Positions 25,377-34,046 of a DNA stretch of 64,000 nt are shown piece after piece; the first letter of the stretch is position 1; every line of letters starts with the position of its first letter. The position numbers and the translations under genes are program-made. Under the pieces are notes generated by a model. The model was given only the letters and a program-made list of their open reading frames with translations. It had not been told where the DNA came from and made no database searches. This DNA is from JACZUI01 sp965216725 (GTDB taxonomy: Bacteria > Actinomycetota > Acidimicrobiia > Spongiisociales > ZC4RG35): the NCBI GenBank assembly GCA_965216725.1, contig CBDCGI010000021.1:29506-93505 (forward strand). The letters are read 5' to 3'.

Positions 25377-27323
25377 TCAGTCCGTCGACACCGACGCCTT
25401 GTCGGCGATTTCCTCCACGATGTCGGCATTGGCCAGGGTGGTCACGTCACCGAGCTGGCGCTGCTCCGAAATATCCTGCAGTAACCGTCTCATGATCTTG
25501 CCGGACCGGGTCTTGGGCAGGTCATTCGTGAAGACGATCGACTTGGGCTTGGCGATCGGGCCCAGGGTTGCCGCGACATGGTCACGCAACTCTGCGAGAA
25601 GGGCGTCGTCTCCGGTCACCGATCCGCGAAGGGTCACGAAGGCGGCAATCGCCTGACCCGTGAGCTCGTCCTTACGTCCGACAACGGCCGCCTCGGCCAC
25701 CGCCTTGTGGGACACGAGTGCCGACTCCACCTCAGTTGTCGAGATGTTGTGACCCGAGACCAGCATGATGTCGTCAACCCGGCCTAGCAGCCAGAAGTAC
25801 CCGTCCTCATCGCGCTTACACCCGTCGCCGGGAAAGTACTTGCCCGGGAACCTCGACCAATAGGTGTCTATGTATCGCTGGTCGTCGCCGTAGATGGTTC
25901 TTGCCATCGAAGGCCACGGTCTGGTGATGACGAGGAACCCGCCACCGCCCAGCGGTACAGGATCGCCGGCCTCATCTACCACATCAGCAGCGATTCCCGG
26001 GAAGGGAAATGTCGCCGACCCCGGCTTGGTCGCGGTCACTCCAGGCAGCGGGGTGAGCATGATTCCCCCGGTTTCGGTCTGCCACCAGGTGTCGACGATC
26101 GGGCAGGTCTCTCCTCCGATCATCTGGTGGTACCAGATCCAGGCCTCAGGATTGATCGGCTCGCCAACCGTGCCCAGAAGTCGCAATGAGGAGAGATCGT
26201 GGCCGGCGACATGTTCGTCGCCCCACTTCATGAACGCACGGATCGCCGTGGGAGCGGTGTAGAACACCGTGACCTTGTACTCCTCGATGATCTGCCAAAG
26301 GCGGGCAAAGCCGGGGTAGTTCGGGGCGCCCTCATACATCACACTGGTCGTTCGGTTGGCGAGGGGGCCGTAGACGATATAGCTGTGACCGGTGACCCAG
26401 CCGATATCGGCCGCACACCAATAGACGTCGTCATCCGGCTTGATATCGAACACATACGAGTGTGTTGTGGTGATCCCGGTCAGGTATCCGCCCTGGGTGT
26501 GGACGATTCCCTTCGGCTTGCCGGTGGTACCCGAGGTGTAGAGGATGTAGAGCGGGTCCTCGGCGTTGAGCACAACCGGTTCGCACTCGTCGGATAGGCC
26601 CTCCACGAGGTCGTGCCACCAGACGTCCCGGCCCTCGACCATGTCCGCCCCATGGTCGGTCCGCCGCAAGACCACGACATGACTGACATCGGGAGTCGAC
26701 CGCAGGGCCACATCGGTGTTGGACTTGAGCGGGACGACCGAACCACCACGCCAGGCGCCATCCTGGGTGATGACCACCCGGGCATCGGCGTCGAGAATCC
26801 GGGAGGAAAGGGCCTCAGAGGAAAAACCTCCGAACACAACGGAGTGAACCAAACCCAGCCTGGCACACGCCAGCATCGCCACCGGCAGCTCGGGCACCAT
26901 CCCCATGTAGATGGCCACCCGGTCACCCTTGGTCAGACCCAGACTGGCGAGTCCGTTGGCAAACCTGCTCACCTCTCCGAGAAGATCGTCGTAAGTGAGG
27001 GTCCTCGTGTCTCCCGGCTCCCCGATCCAGTGGTAGGCGACCTGATCGCCGTGCCGCTCGACATGGCGGTCGAGGCAATTGAAGGAGAGGTTCAGCTCAC
27101 CATCTGAGAACCACTTGAAGAACGGAGGATTGGAATCGTCGAGCCCGCTACTCGGCTCGCTGTACCAAGTGATCCTGTCCCGGGCTTGTTTCAGCCAAAA
27201 CGCTTCGAAGTCGAGCTCGGCCTCTTCGTGGACGCCGGGCTTGGCATTGGCCTGATTGGTGAAATGCGCCGCGGGAGAAAAGGTTCGGTCTTCACGTAAC
27301 AGGTTCTCCAGAGCTTCCGACAT
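25377..27323 (-). CDS. acs: Acetyl-coenzyme A synthetase
   Basis: A 648-residue AMP-forming acetate-CoA ligase. Motifs: YTSGTTGKPKGIVHT (ATP loop), WWQTETGG, the YWSRFPGKYFPGD region, DDIMLVSGHNIS and the C-terminal PKTRSGKIMRR with the lysine that is regulated by acetylation in this family. It activates acetate for the citrate and glyoxylate pathways. ATG 27323 (MSEAL) lies inside the lnt reading frame, which ends at 27292; ATG 27329 would add two residues. The overlap suggests co-transcription with lnt. Confidence 0.95.
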   Translation of the reverse strand: MSEALENLLREDRTFSPAAHFTNQANAKPGVHEEAELDFEAFWLKQARDRITWYSEPSSGLDDSNPPFFKWFSDGELNLSFNCLDRHVERHGDQVAYHWIGEPGDTRTLTYDDLLGEVSRFANGLASLGLTKGDRVAIYMGMVPELPVAMLACARLGLVHSVVFGGFSSEALSSRILDADARVVITQDGAWRGGSVVPLKSNTDVALRSTPDVSHVVVLRRTDHGADMVEGRDVWWHDLVEGLSDECEPVVLNAEDPLYILYTSGTTGKPKGIVHTQGGYLTGITTTHSYVFDIKPDDDVYWCAADIGWVTGHSYIVYGPLANRTTSVMYEGAPNYPGFARLWQIIEEYKVTVFYTAPTAIRAFMKWGDEHVAGHDLSSLRLLGTVGEPINPEAWIWYHQMIGGETCPIVDTWWQTETGGIMLTPLPGVTATKPGSATFPFPGIAADVVDEAGDPVPLGGGGFLVITRPWPSMARTIYGDDQRYIDTYWSRFPGKYFPGDGCKRDEDGYFWLLGRVDDIMLVSGHNISTTEVESALVSHKAVAEAAVVGRKDELTGQAIAAFVTLRGSVTGDDALLAELRDHVAATLGPIAKPKSIVFTNDLPKTRSGKIMRRLLQDISEQRQLGDVTTLANADIVEEIADKASVSTD

Positions 27324-28824
27324 CCTCATCCTCCTCGATCGAAATGGCGCGGGGCGAACCTACCAGCCAGCGTCTGACCACCCACAGCAGGAACGCGGCC
27401 GACGCCATGGTCCAAATCACCACGTCTCCGTAGCGTGCATACGGCGTTTTGCCCCGATAAACGCCGATCCTGGCATCCAACAATTCCATGGTGGCGAAAC
27501 CCGTCTCTTCGGACAGCCCACCGTTCTCGTCGATGAACACAGACTTGCCGGTGACGGCAGCGTGGACCACTTGGACTCCAAGTTCGGTAGCTCTCATCCG
27601 CGTCATCCCTATGAACTGGTCGGCGGCGGGGGTTGTCTCATATGAGCCCTCGTTGGTGGCCACCACGACCATTGAGGCCCCGTCGATCACATGCTCGCGG
27701 GCGTATCGGGAGAATCCGCCCTCAAACGAGATCACCGAGCCCAAGTTGAGCCCGCCCTGGTCGAAAACCACCGGCCCGTCACCGCGAATCATGTCGCGCG
27801 GCACCGCACTCAACGCGGGGATCCAGTCGAAGAGAGGCCGCAACGGTATGTATTCCCCAAAGGGGACGGGGTGCTGTTTGCGGTATTCGCCAACGATCTC
27901 CCCGGCAGGGTTGAACACGACGTTGGCATTCACCCACTCCTCCTCACTGAGAGGACGATCGGTTCCTACCAGGAACCAAGCCCCCAATCGACGAGCCTCT
28001 GCGCCAATGGCCTCGCCGATCTCGGCGTTGAGCACCGGATCCGCGTTCGTGGATCCCGTTGAGCTCTCCGGCCAGACAACCAGAGCTATGTCTCCGCTGG
28101 CAGCAATCGTGCGGGTCAAGTCGAGATGCTGTTGAAAAGTGCCGAGACGCTCATCGGGGGGGCACGTCTCGTATGGACATGGCGTCGAGCCCTGGACGAT
28201 GATCACCCGACCCGGACTCTCACCGTCGACATGGGTATTGGAGACCTGGAGGTAGCCCCAGTAACCAGCAACCCCCAAGACGGCAATCAGGCCCAGGGCA
28301 GGCCAACTCACGTTGGACGACACGAGCAAGGCGAGCCACGCGGCGATCATCACCACGAGAATCGTCAAGCCCGTGGTGCCGAACGTCACCGACGGCCCTC
28401 TGGACCAAGAGGCGTCGGAGAGGGCGTATCCGGCCGCTCCCCATTCCAGGCCACCGACGGGAAACCGGTATCGCACCATCTCCATCAGCGCCCAGCCACC
28501 AACGGCAAACGTGAACCAGACCAGTGGTGGATCGTCGCCGCGTCCGCTGAGCCAGTAGGCGTACCCAACCAGGAATGCCGCCTGGACCAGCACCAGAGGA
28601 ATCACGGCGATGATGCCCAGCTTCGAGAGCCACCACATCAGGCCCCCGAAAAAGGCGACACCGTAGACCAGGCCCACGGTCAGCCCTTCCCGCCGGTCGG
28701 CCGCCTGCCGAATCGCCAAGAAGAACAAGCTGATGCCCGCCACAACGAGCCAGCCGGGCCCGAACGGGGGAAAGGCGAGCACCGAAACCACCGCTCCGAC
28801 AAGGGCGAGGACGATGTGAATCAC
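27292..28824 (-). CDS. lnt: Apolipoprotein N-acyltransferase-like protein, Cys-to-Ser at the nucleophile
   Basis: A 510-residue inner-membrane protein: about seven N-terminal transmembrane segments and a nitrilase-like domain facing outside, which normally adds the third acyl chain to lipoproteins. The catalytic Glu (VVWPESS) and Lys (YRKQHPVPFGEY) are present, but the usual ICYE nucleophile motif reads VISFE, with Ser (TCG, 27727-27729) in place of Cys. Activity is therefore uncertain. GTG 28824 is chosen because TACCCT lies six bases upstream; ATG 28872 would overlap the divergent gene. Confidence 0.82.
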   Translation of the reverse strand: MIHIVLALVGAVVSVLAFPPFGPGWLVVAGISLFFLAIRQAADRREGLTVGLVYGVAFFGGLMWWLSKLGIIAVIPLVLVQAAFLVGYAYWLSGRGDDPPLVWFTFAVGGWALMEMVRYRFPVGGLEWGAAGYALSDASWSRGPSVTFGTTGLTILVVMIAAWLALLVSSNVSWPALGLIAVLGVAGYWGYLQVSNTHVDGESPGRVIIVQGSTPCPYETCPPDERLGTFQQHLDLTRTIAASGDIALVVWPESSTGSTNADPVLNAEIGEAIGAEARRLGAWFLVGTDRPLSEEEWVNANVVFNPAGEIVGEYRKQHPVPFGEYIPLRPLFDWIPALSAVPRDMIRGDGPVVFDQGGLNLGSVISFEGGFSRYAREHVIDGASMVVVATNEGSYETTPAADQFIGMTRMRATELGVQVVHAAVTGKSVFIDENGGLSEETGFATMELLDARIGVYRGKTPYARYGDVVIWTMASAAFLLWVVRRWLVGSPRAISIEEDEDVGSSGEPVT

Positions 28825-28830
28825 GAGATC

Positions 28831-28836
28831 AGGGTA
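28831..28836 (-). promoter_or_regulatory. Leaderless -10 (TACCCT) for lnt-acs
   Basis: TACCCT ends six bases before GTG 28824. It sits back to back with the promoter of the divergent inositol-phosphatase-family gene. Confidence 0.5.
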
Positions 28837-28858
28837 GGGACCGCTGCCGAGGTAGAGG

Positions 28859-28864
28859 TACCGT
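28859..28864 (+). promoter_or_regulatory. Leaderless -10 (TACCGT) for the inositol phosphatase gene
   Basis: TACCGT ends six bases before ATG 28871; no ribosome binding site is visible. Confidence 0.5.
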
Positions 28865-28870
28865 AGTTTC

Positions 28871-29677
28871 ATGTGGGAAGGTGATGTTTGGGTAGCGGTC
28901 AGGGCCGCAAGAGCCGGTGCGGACGTCGTAGCCCCCGGCTTTCACTCCCACCAGGACACCGAGCTCAAGGGCGAGGTCGACCCGGTAACGGAGATCGACC
29001 GGCACGCCGAGACGGCCATCCGCCGCGCCATCGCGTCTCATTTCCCCAAAGACCAGATCCTGGGCGAAGAAGAAGGTGGCCCTCCATGGGACCGTGGCCG
29101 GGTCTGGATCGTGGATCCGCTGGACGGGACGGTGAATTTCGTTCACGGAATCCCGCACGTGGCTGTCTCCGTCGCCTTGTGGCAAGACGGGTCACCCCTG
29201 GTTGGAGTCATCATCGACGTCGTCAGAGACGAGGAGTACGTGGCAGTGCTCGGTGAGGGCGCCACGGTCAACGGCAGGCGCCTGACTGTGTCCGACACGA
29301 CCCGACTCGAGGATTCCCTGGTGGTAACCGGGTTTCCCTACGACCGGCGTCAGCACGCTCGGGCCTACCTGGACGTTGTGGAGGCTGTGATGCTGAAGTC
29401 GAGAGGAACCAGACGAATCGGGTCCGCTGCCTTGGACCTCGCTTGGGTGGCCAATGGTCGATTTGATGCTTACTGGGAGCATGGCGGCGCTCACGGCGTG
29501 AAACCTTGGGACCTGGCAGCTGGTGTGCTCCTGGTGACCGAGGCCGGAGGCACGGTGACCGATCACGTCGGTGAGGTCAATCGACTGACGACGTCTGCGA
29601 TCGTGGCCAGCAACGGCAAGGTCCACGAAGAGCTACGGGAAATCGTCGCCGCCACCATGCCGGAACATTTGGCCTGA
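28871..29677 (+). CDS. Inositol-monophosphatase-family protein
   Basis: A 268-residue metal-dependent phosphatase of the SuhB/ImpA/HisN group. Metal-site motifs are GEEEGG (residues 57-62), WIVDPLDGTVNFVHG near 77-91 and KPWDLAAGVLLVTEAGG near 212. Substrates in this family include inositol-1-phosphate, histidinol phosphate and fructose-1,6-bisphosphate, and the sequence alone does not choose. The stop codon overlaps the start of the next gene (TGATG). Confidence 0.9.
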   Translation: MWEGDVWVAVRAARAGADVVAPGFHSHQDTELKGEVDPVTEIDRHAETAIRRAIASHFPKDQILGEEEGGPPWDRGRVWIVDPLDGTVNFVHGIPHVAVSVALWQDGSPLVGVIIDVVRDEEYVAVLGEGATVNGRRLTVSDTTRLEDSLVVTGFPYDRRQHARAYLDVVEAVMLKSRGTRRIGSAALDLAWVANGRFDAYWEHGGAHGVKPWDLAAGVLLVTEAGGTVTDHVGEVNRLTTSAIVASNGKVHEELREIVAATMPEHLA

Positions 29678-30918
29678 TGTTCCACGACCACCACTTCCAC
29701 CCCCTGGGGTACGTGCAGTTGGTCGGCGGCTTGGAGCTGTTTGAAAGCCCCGACATGGCCACACTTCTTAGAGAAGTTGCCGATTTTGCCATTGAGAGCG
29801 AAGGACCACTGATCGGGCAGCGAGTCAACGACGAGACCCTCGCCGAAGGGCGCCTCCCCACTCGATCCGACATCGACGATGTGGTGCCCGATAGGCCGGT
29901 GCTTCTCTATCGATACTGCGGGCACATCGCCATGGCCAACAGCGCGGCCCTTGCTCTCGCCGGCGTCGACGCGTCGATGCCCGACCCGCCAGGGGGGACC
30001 CTTGACCGGGATCCGTCCGGGAAGCCAACCGGCGTTCTTCGGGAGACTGCGATTGCCCTGGTGAGCGAGCGTCTGGAGCCGCTGGTCAGCCAACCCAGCG
30101 ACACGGAGGTGCTGGGAGCCCTGAGCGGGCTGGTCGACTTGGGGTTGGGGTCGGTGACCGGGATCGTCTCGGCCAGCGATCCTTTCTGGTGCGGAGTCGG
30201 CGACGAGCTCGAGACGATGTGTCGTCTCGCCCAAGACCTGCCGCTCGATGTCTTGCTGTTTGTGACGGCCGAAGATCCGGCAACCCTGGTGGATGCGGAG
30301 TCCAGGATCCGCCAGGCCGGCGGACGAATCCGCTTCGGGGGATGGAAGGATTGGTCGGACGGGAGCTTCGGGGGCCACACGGCTGCCATGCATGAGCCCT
30401 ACGACGACATGACCGAGGAACGCGGCCTGATCAGGCTCGATGCCGCTCACGCCATTGCAATGGGTGAGACCTCCCTCGGTCTCGGTGGGAGCGTGGCACT
30501 TCACGCAATTGGCGACCGTGCCAATGACCTCGTGCTCGACATCCACGAGGAGCTGATCGACCGTGGTTGCGACCCGGGTCGGTTGCGTGTGGAGCACGCC
30601 TCGATCCTCACACCCGAGGCGGTGGAGCGGATGGGCCGGCTCGGGGTCACCGCGTCGGTGCAACCGGTCTTTCTCGCCTCTGAGGAGGACTGGCTGGTGA
30701 AACGTCTCGGAGAACAGCGTATGGATCGGGCATACCCCTTCCGATCTTTGGCCGAGGCAGGTACTCGTGTGATCGCCGGAAGCGATGCCCCTGTGGAGCA
30801 CCCAGACCCCAACGTTGGGCTGCGGGCCGCTGTCGGTCGCCACGGCATCAACCCGGCCGAATCCGTCGACGCCGCCACCGCGGAGAGTTGGTTCCGGCCA
30901 CCCGCGGAGCTCGCCTAA
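29677..30918 (+). CDS. YtcJ-like amidohydrolase lacking the N-terminal domain
   Basis: A 413-residue amidohydrolase-3 protein. It starts directly at the first metal motif (HDHHFH), so the beta-sandwich half that normally precedes it in YtcJ-like enzymes (about 60-100 residues) is absent. Later motifs are present: YRYCGHIAMANSAAL, GGWKDWSDGSFGG, ALHAIGDRAND, RVEHASIL and the terminal AGSDAPVEHPDP. The substrate is unknown. It is coupled to the phosphatase gene by a one-base overlap; no upstream in-frame extension is possible inside that operon without reading through suhB-type sequence. Confidence 0.8.
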   Translation: MFHDHHFHPLGYVQLVGGLELFESPDMATLLREVADFAIESEGPLIGQRVNDETLAEGRLPTRSDIDDVVPDRPVLLYRYCGHIAMANSAALALAGVDASMPDPPGGTLDRDPSGKPTGVLRETAIALVSERLEPLVSQPSDTEVLGALSGLVDLGLGSVTGIVSASDPFWCGVGDELETMCRLAQDLPLDVLLFVTAEDPATLVDAESRIRQAGGRIRFGGWKDWSDGSFGGHTAAMHEPYDDMTEERGLIRLDAAHAIAMGETSLGLGGSVALHAIGDRANDLVLDIHEELIDRGCDPGRLRVEHASILTPEAVERMGRLGVTASVQPVFLASEEDWLVKRLGEQRMDRAYPFRSLAEAGTRVIAGSDAPVEHPDPNVGLRAAVGRHGINPAESVDAATAESWFRPPAELA

Positions 30919-30976
30919 TCCCATCAAAGGGCCGGGACACGCCCAAGGCGGGGGACGGATATACCCTCCGGGCCTC

Positions 30977-32956
30977 ATGTTTGACTACACATCACTGACC
31001 CCAGACCAGGTCTCCACCGGGATCGAGGAGGCCATCTCCCGCGCCGAGGGCCTGCTCGACGCCGTGGTGGCGATCGAAGGGGATCGCACCTTCGACAACA
31101 CTCTCCTCCCTCTGGACGAGATCGGCGATGTCCTGGGACAAGCCAATGCCCGTTACGGCTTCATGGCATACGTCCACCCCGACGAGTCCGTGAGGGCCCC
31201 CGCCCTCGCCGGACAGGAAGCGCTTCAGTCCTTCGGCGTCCAATTGACCTTCAGAGAAGACCTCTACGAGGCGGTGAAGGAATACGCCTCGTCGGCGGAG
31301 GCCAGACAGCTGGACGGGGAAAGGGCAAGGTTTCTGGAGCACACCATGCGTGATCTCCGTCGAGCAGGTCACGAACTGGACCAGGCCAGCAGAGATCAGC
31401 TGAGGGAGCGCGCGCAGCGCCTCGTCGAGCTGCAGGTCAAGTTTCAGTCGAATATCGACAATGACGACAACAAGCTGCTGGTGGATCCAGACGACCTCGA
31501 GGGTCTGCCCGAGTCATACATAGAAGGCCTGGAAACGGACGACGACTCGAAAAAGCTCGTCGTTTCGATGGAGTATCCCGACGTCACCCCATTCATGGAG
31601 AACGCCGAGCGGCGGGACCTGCGTCAGGAGCTGTCATACCTGTTCAACACCCGAGCCGTGGAGGAGAATCGTCCGATCCTCGAGGAGGCCGTCCGGCTCC
31701 GGGACGAGAGTGCGCGACTACTTGGGTACTCGTCATGGGCCCACTACGTCCTCGAAGAACGAATGGCGGCTGCGCCGGAGCGAGTCAACGAATTCTACGA
31801 GGATCTGCTTCCAGGGCTCACCAAGAAGGGCCAGGAGGAAATCGCAGCCATCGCCAAGCTCCTCCGCGAGGACACCGGCGAAGACACGGTCCGCACCTGG
31901 GACTGGAGGTTCTACGACACCAAGCAGCGTCAAACCGACTACGGGGTCGACAGCTTTGAGGTCGCCGGCTACCTGCCGATGGACCAGGTCATCGAGGGCA
32001 TGTTCGTGCTATGCGAAGAGACTTTCGGACTGCGATTCAAAAAAGAGAACGACGCCCAAGCCTGGCACCCGGATGTAACCCTGTACTCGATCCGTGATCG
32101 GTCAACAGACGAGACACTTTCGTACTTCTACCTCGATCTGTTCCCGAGAAAGGGAAAGTTCTCCCACGCTGCCGAGTTTCCGATGGTCCCGAGCCGACGA
32201 CTGAGGGACGGCTCGTATCAGAACCCGGTGTGCGCCATGGTGGCCAACTTCACCAAGCCGACCCAAGACAAGCCATCGCTCATCAAACACAGCGAGTTGG
32301 AGACTTTGTTCCACGAATTCGGCCACGTGCTGCATCAGAACCTGGGCCGCACCGAACTGGGACGTTTCTCGGGCACCAACGTCGAACGCGATTTCGTCGA
32401 GGCGCCCAGCCAGATCATGCAGCATTGGGTATGGCGGGCCGACATTCTCCGCAGATTCGCCAAACACCACGACACCGGCGAGCCCATACCCGACGAGCTT
32501 GTCGAGAAGCTTGTGGAGGCGCGGAAACTCAACAAAGGAATCCACCAACTGCGCCAGGCGGAGTTCGGAATCCTCGATCAACGGCTGCACGCCGGAGGAG
32601 ACTCTCCGGACCTCGATCGCATGGTGAGAGAGACAGCTGAGATCTCAGGCTTCCCCTTCCACGAGGGCACGTTCTTCCTGGCCTCGTTCGGCCACCTTCT
32701 CGGTGGGTACGACGCTTCCTACTACGGGTACATGTGGTCCGAGGTATACGGAGACGACATGTTCACCTTGTTTGAAGAGCAAGGCGTGACCAATCCGGAG
32801 ATCGGTTTGCGGTACCGACAAGAGGTGCTGGAGAAAGGCGGAACCGTCGACGCCGACGAGATGTTGGTCTCGTTTCTGGGTCGTGAACCTGACAACTCGG
32901 CTTTTTTGCGTAAACTGGGGGTTGCGGGAACCGAATCGGGTATCCCGGTCGTCTAA
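30977..32956 (+). CDS. M3-family oligopeptidase
   Basis: A 659-residue cytoplasmic zinc metallopeptidase of the thimet oligopeptidase / Dcp-OpdA group that cleaves short peptides. The zinc motif HEFGH is at about residue 445 within LETLFHEFGHVLHQNLG, with the third ligand in the downstream ETAEISGFPFHEG region. The length matches the family. ATG 30977 follows TACCCT by nine bases. It forms a possible unit with the amidohydrolase upstream. Confidence 0.93.
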   Translation: MFDYTSLTPDQVSTGIEEAISRAEGLLDAVVAIEGDRTFDNTLLPLDEIGDVLGQANARYGFMAYVHPDESVRAPALAGQEALQSFGVQLTFREDLYEAVKEYASSAEARQLDGERARFLEHTMRDLRRAGHELDQASRDQLRERAQRLVELQVKFQSNIDNDDNKLLVDPDDLEGLPESYIEGLETDDDSKKLVVSMEYPDVTPFMENAERRDLRQELSYLFNTRAVEENRPILEEAVRLRDESARLLGYSSWAHYVLEERMAAAPERVNEFYEDLLPGLTKKGQEEIAAIAKLLREDTGEDTVRTWDWRFYDTKQRQTDYGVDSFEVAGYLPMDQVIEGMFVLCEETFGLRFKKENDAQAWHPDVTLYSIRDRSTDETLSYFYLDLFPRKGKFSHAAEFPMVPSRRLRDGSYQNPVCAMVANFTKPTQDKPSLIKHSELETLFHEFGHVLHQNLGRTELGRFSGTNVERDFVEAPSQIMQHWVWRADILRRFAKHHDTGEPIPDELVEKLVEARKLNKGIHQLRQAEFGILDQRLHAGGDSPDLDRMVRETAEISGFPFHEGTFFLASFGHLLGGYDASYYGYMWSEVYGDDMFTLFEEQGVTNPEIGLRYRQEVLEKGGTVDADEMLVSFLGREPDNSAFLRKLGVAGTESGIPVV

Positions 32957-33108
32957 TCCCTTCACAGCAGTCCCTCCGGGACGCCGATAACGGGAGCTTT
33001 AAGAGCTGTTAACCGGTCAACCGGCAGCATCGGGTGCGGGTCAATCCCGGAATCACCAGGACGAAGAGAACGTTTTCAACTACAGGCCTATCGACCAGGA
33101 GGGCCAGA

Positions 33109-33306
33109 ATGAGTGACATTGTCAGAGGAGCCGCCATCAAGGGCATGACCAGGCCGTCGAAGAGGTATTCAAACGATCGCGTGTGCTCAAAGCGGGGCTG
33201 CGAAACCAAGCTCAGCCAATACAACAAGAACGAGTTCTGCCACGCTCACGCTCCAATCCGCTTCCCGCGAGTGCGGGGCAAGATCATGGACGAACAGGAC
33301 GCCTGA
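33109..33306 (+). CDS. Small conserved actinobacterial protein with Cys/His cluster
   Basis: A 65-residue basic protein. Residues 25-60 hold CSKRGCETKLS ... FCHAHAP, a C-x4-C and C-x-H pattern that could bind zinc, then PIRFPRVRGK. I recognise the pattern from conserved hypothetical actinobacterial proteins but know no function. ATG 33109 follows GGAGGG with good spacing. A strong hairpin with a T-run at 33343-33370 ends the transcript. Confidence 0.75.
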   Translation: MSDIVRGAAIKGMTRPSKRYSNDRVCSKRGCETKLSQYNKNEFCHAHAPIRFPRVRGKIMDEQDA

Positions 33307-33342
33307 GAGCCGATTCGTCCCAAGAAACTGGTTCAACCCAGC

Positions 33343-33371
33343 AAAGGCCCCGCACCGGGGCCTTTGTTTTT
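33343..33371 (+). terminator. Rho-independent terminator
   Basis: AAAGGCCCC (33343-33351) pairs with GGGGCCTTT (33357-33365) around a five-base loop, followed by GTTTTT. It lies 37 bases after the small zinc-pattern gene. Confidence 0.9.
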
Positions 33372-33380
33372 AGCTCGACA

Positions 33381-33402
33381 ACCTTATAGCTGACTATAAG
33401 GT
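33381..33402. promoter_or_regulatory. MerR-type operator palindrome
   Basis: ACCTTATAG and CTATAAGGT form a perfect 9-4-9 dyad, the same geometry as ZntR/MerR boxes. It lies 22 bases before the merR start. If transcription starts at the ATG from TATTCT (33411-33416), the dyad is centred near -32, overlapping the -35 position. Confidence 0.75.
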
Positions 33403-33410
33403 TTTGCTGC

Positions 33411-33416
33411 TATTCT
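33411..33416 (+). promoter_or_regulatory. Leaderless -10 (TATTCT) for the merR-copZ-copA operon
   Basis: TATTCT ends seven bases before ATG 33424 and lies just downstream of the MerR operator. Confidence 0.5.
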
Positions 33417-33423
33417 CCGTGAC

Positions 33424-33822
33424 ATGAGAATCGGAGAGTTGGCGAATCGCACCGGCGTCAGCACCAAGACAATCCGTTACTACGAGCGGCTGGGGATTCT
33501 CCCCGAGCCCCAGAGGGAGGCCAACGGCTATCGGTCGTACCAGGTGGCCACCGGGCGGCGACTGGAGTTCATCAAAGACGCACAGGCTGCCGGGCTCACC
33601 CTCACTGAGATCAATTGGATTCTGGACCTCAGAGAAAGCGGGGAGTCTTCCTGCCAGCACGTTGCGGAGCTCCTCGATGTGCATGTCAGCGAAGTCGACA
33701 GTCAGCTGGCGGAACTGCAGCGAACCCGGAAACGCCTGGTTGAGCTGAGGGATCGGGCTCGTTCGATGGATCCAACACACTGCACCGACCCCGACCGGTG
33801 CCAGACCATCCCGGTCAGATAG
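33424..33822 (+). CDS. MerR-family metal-responsive regulator
   Basis: A 132-residue dimeric activator: winged helix (residues 1-70, MRIGELANRTGVSTKTIRYYE), dimerisation helix and a C-terminal metal loop. Cysteines at about 77, 120 and 126 (ESSCQH, THCTDPDRC) point to soft-metal sensing. The loop spacing is C-x5-C rather than the C-x7-C of CueR, so Cu+ is likely from the neighbours but not certain. It heads the operon with copZ and copA and is presumably autoregulated through the 33381-33402 dyad. Confidence 0.88.
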   Translation: MRIGELANRTGVSTKTIRYYERLGILPEPQREANGYRSYQVATGRRLEFIKDAQAAGLTLTEINWILDLRESGESSCQHVAELLDVHVSEVDSQLAELQRTRKRLVELRDRARSMDPTHCTDPDRCQTIPVR

Positions 33823-33836
33823 AGAGGAGACTCGAG

Positions 33837-34046
33837 ATGACTGACATCGTCCTACAAGTACCAGAAGTTCATTGCGGCCATTGCAAGACGAGCCTCGAAG
33901 GCGCAGTGGGCGCATTGGAAGGCGTCTCCGACGTCGACGTCGCGGTGGCCGACGCAACGATTTCGGTGACCTACGACGAAGCAGAGATCGAAATTGGCAG
34001 CATCAAGAACACCATCGAGGAGCAGGGCTACGCAGTCTTCGGTTGA
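33837..34046 (+). CDS. copZ: Copper chaperone / heavy-metal-associated domain protein
   Basis: A 69-residue HMA-domain protein with the metal motif HCGHCKTS at residues 12-19 and the predicted beta-alpha-beta-beta-alpha-beta fold. It would carry Cu+ to the ATPase encoded next. ATG 33837 follows GAGGAGA by six bases. The stop (TGA followed by C, 34044-34047) lies inside the copA reading frame, which has no conventional start downstream. Confidence 0.88.
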   Translation: MTDIVLQVPEVHCGHCKTSLEGAVGALEGVSDVDVAVADATISVTYDEAEIEIGSIKNTIEEQGYAVFG

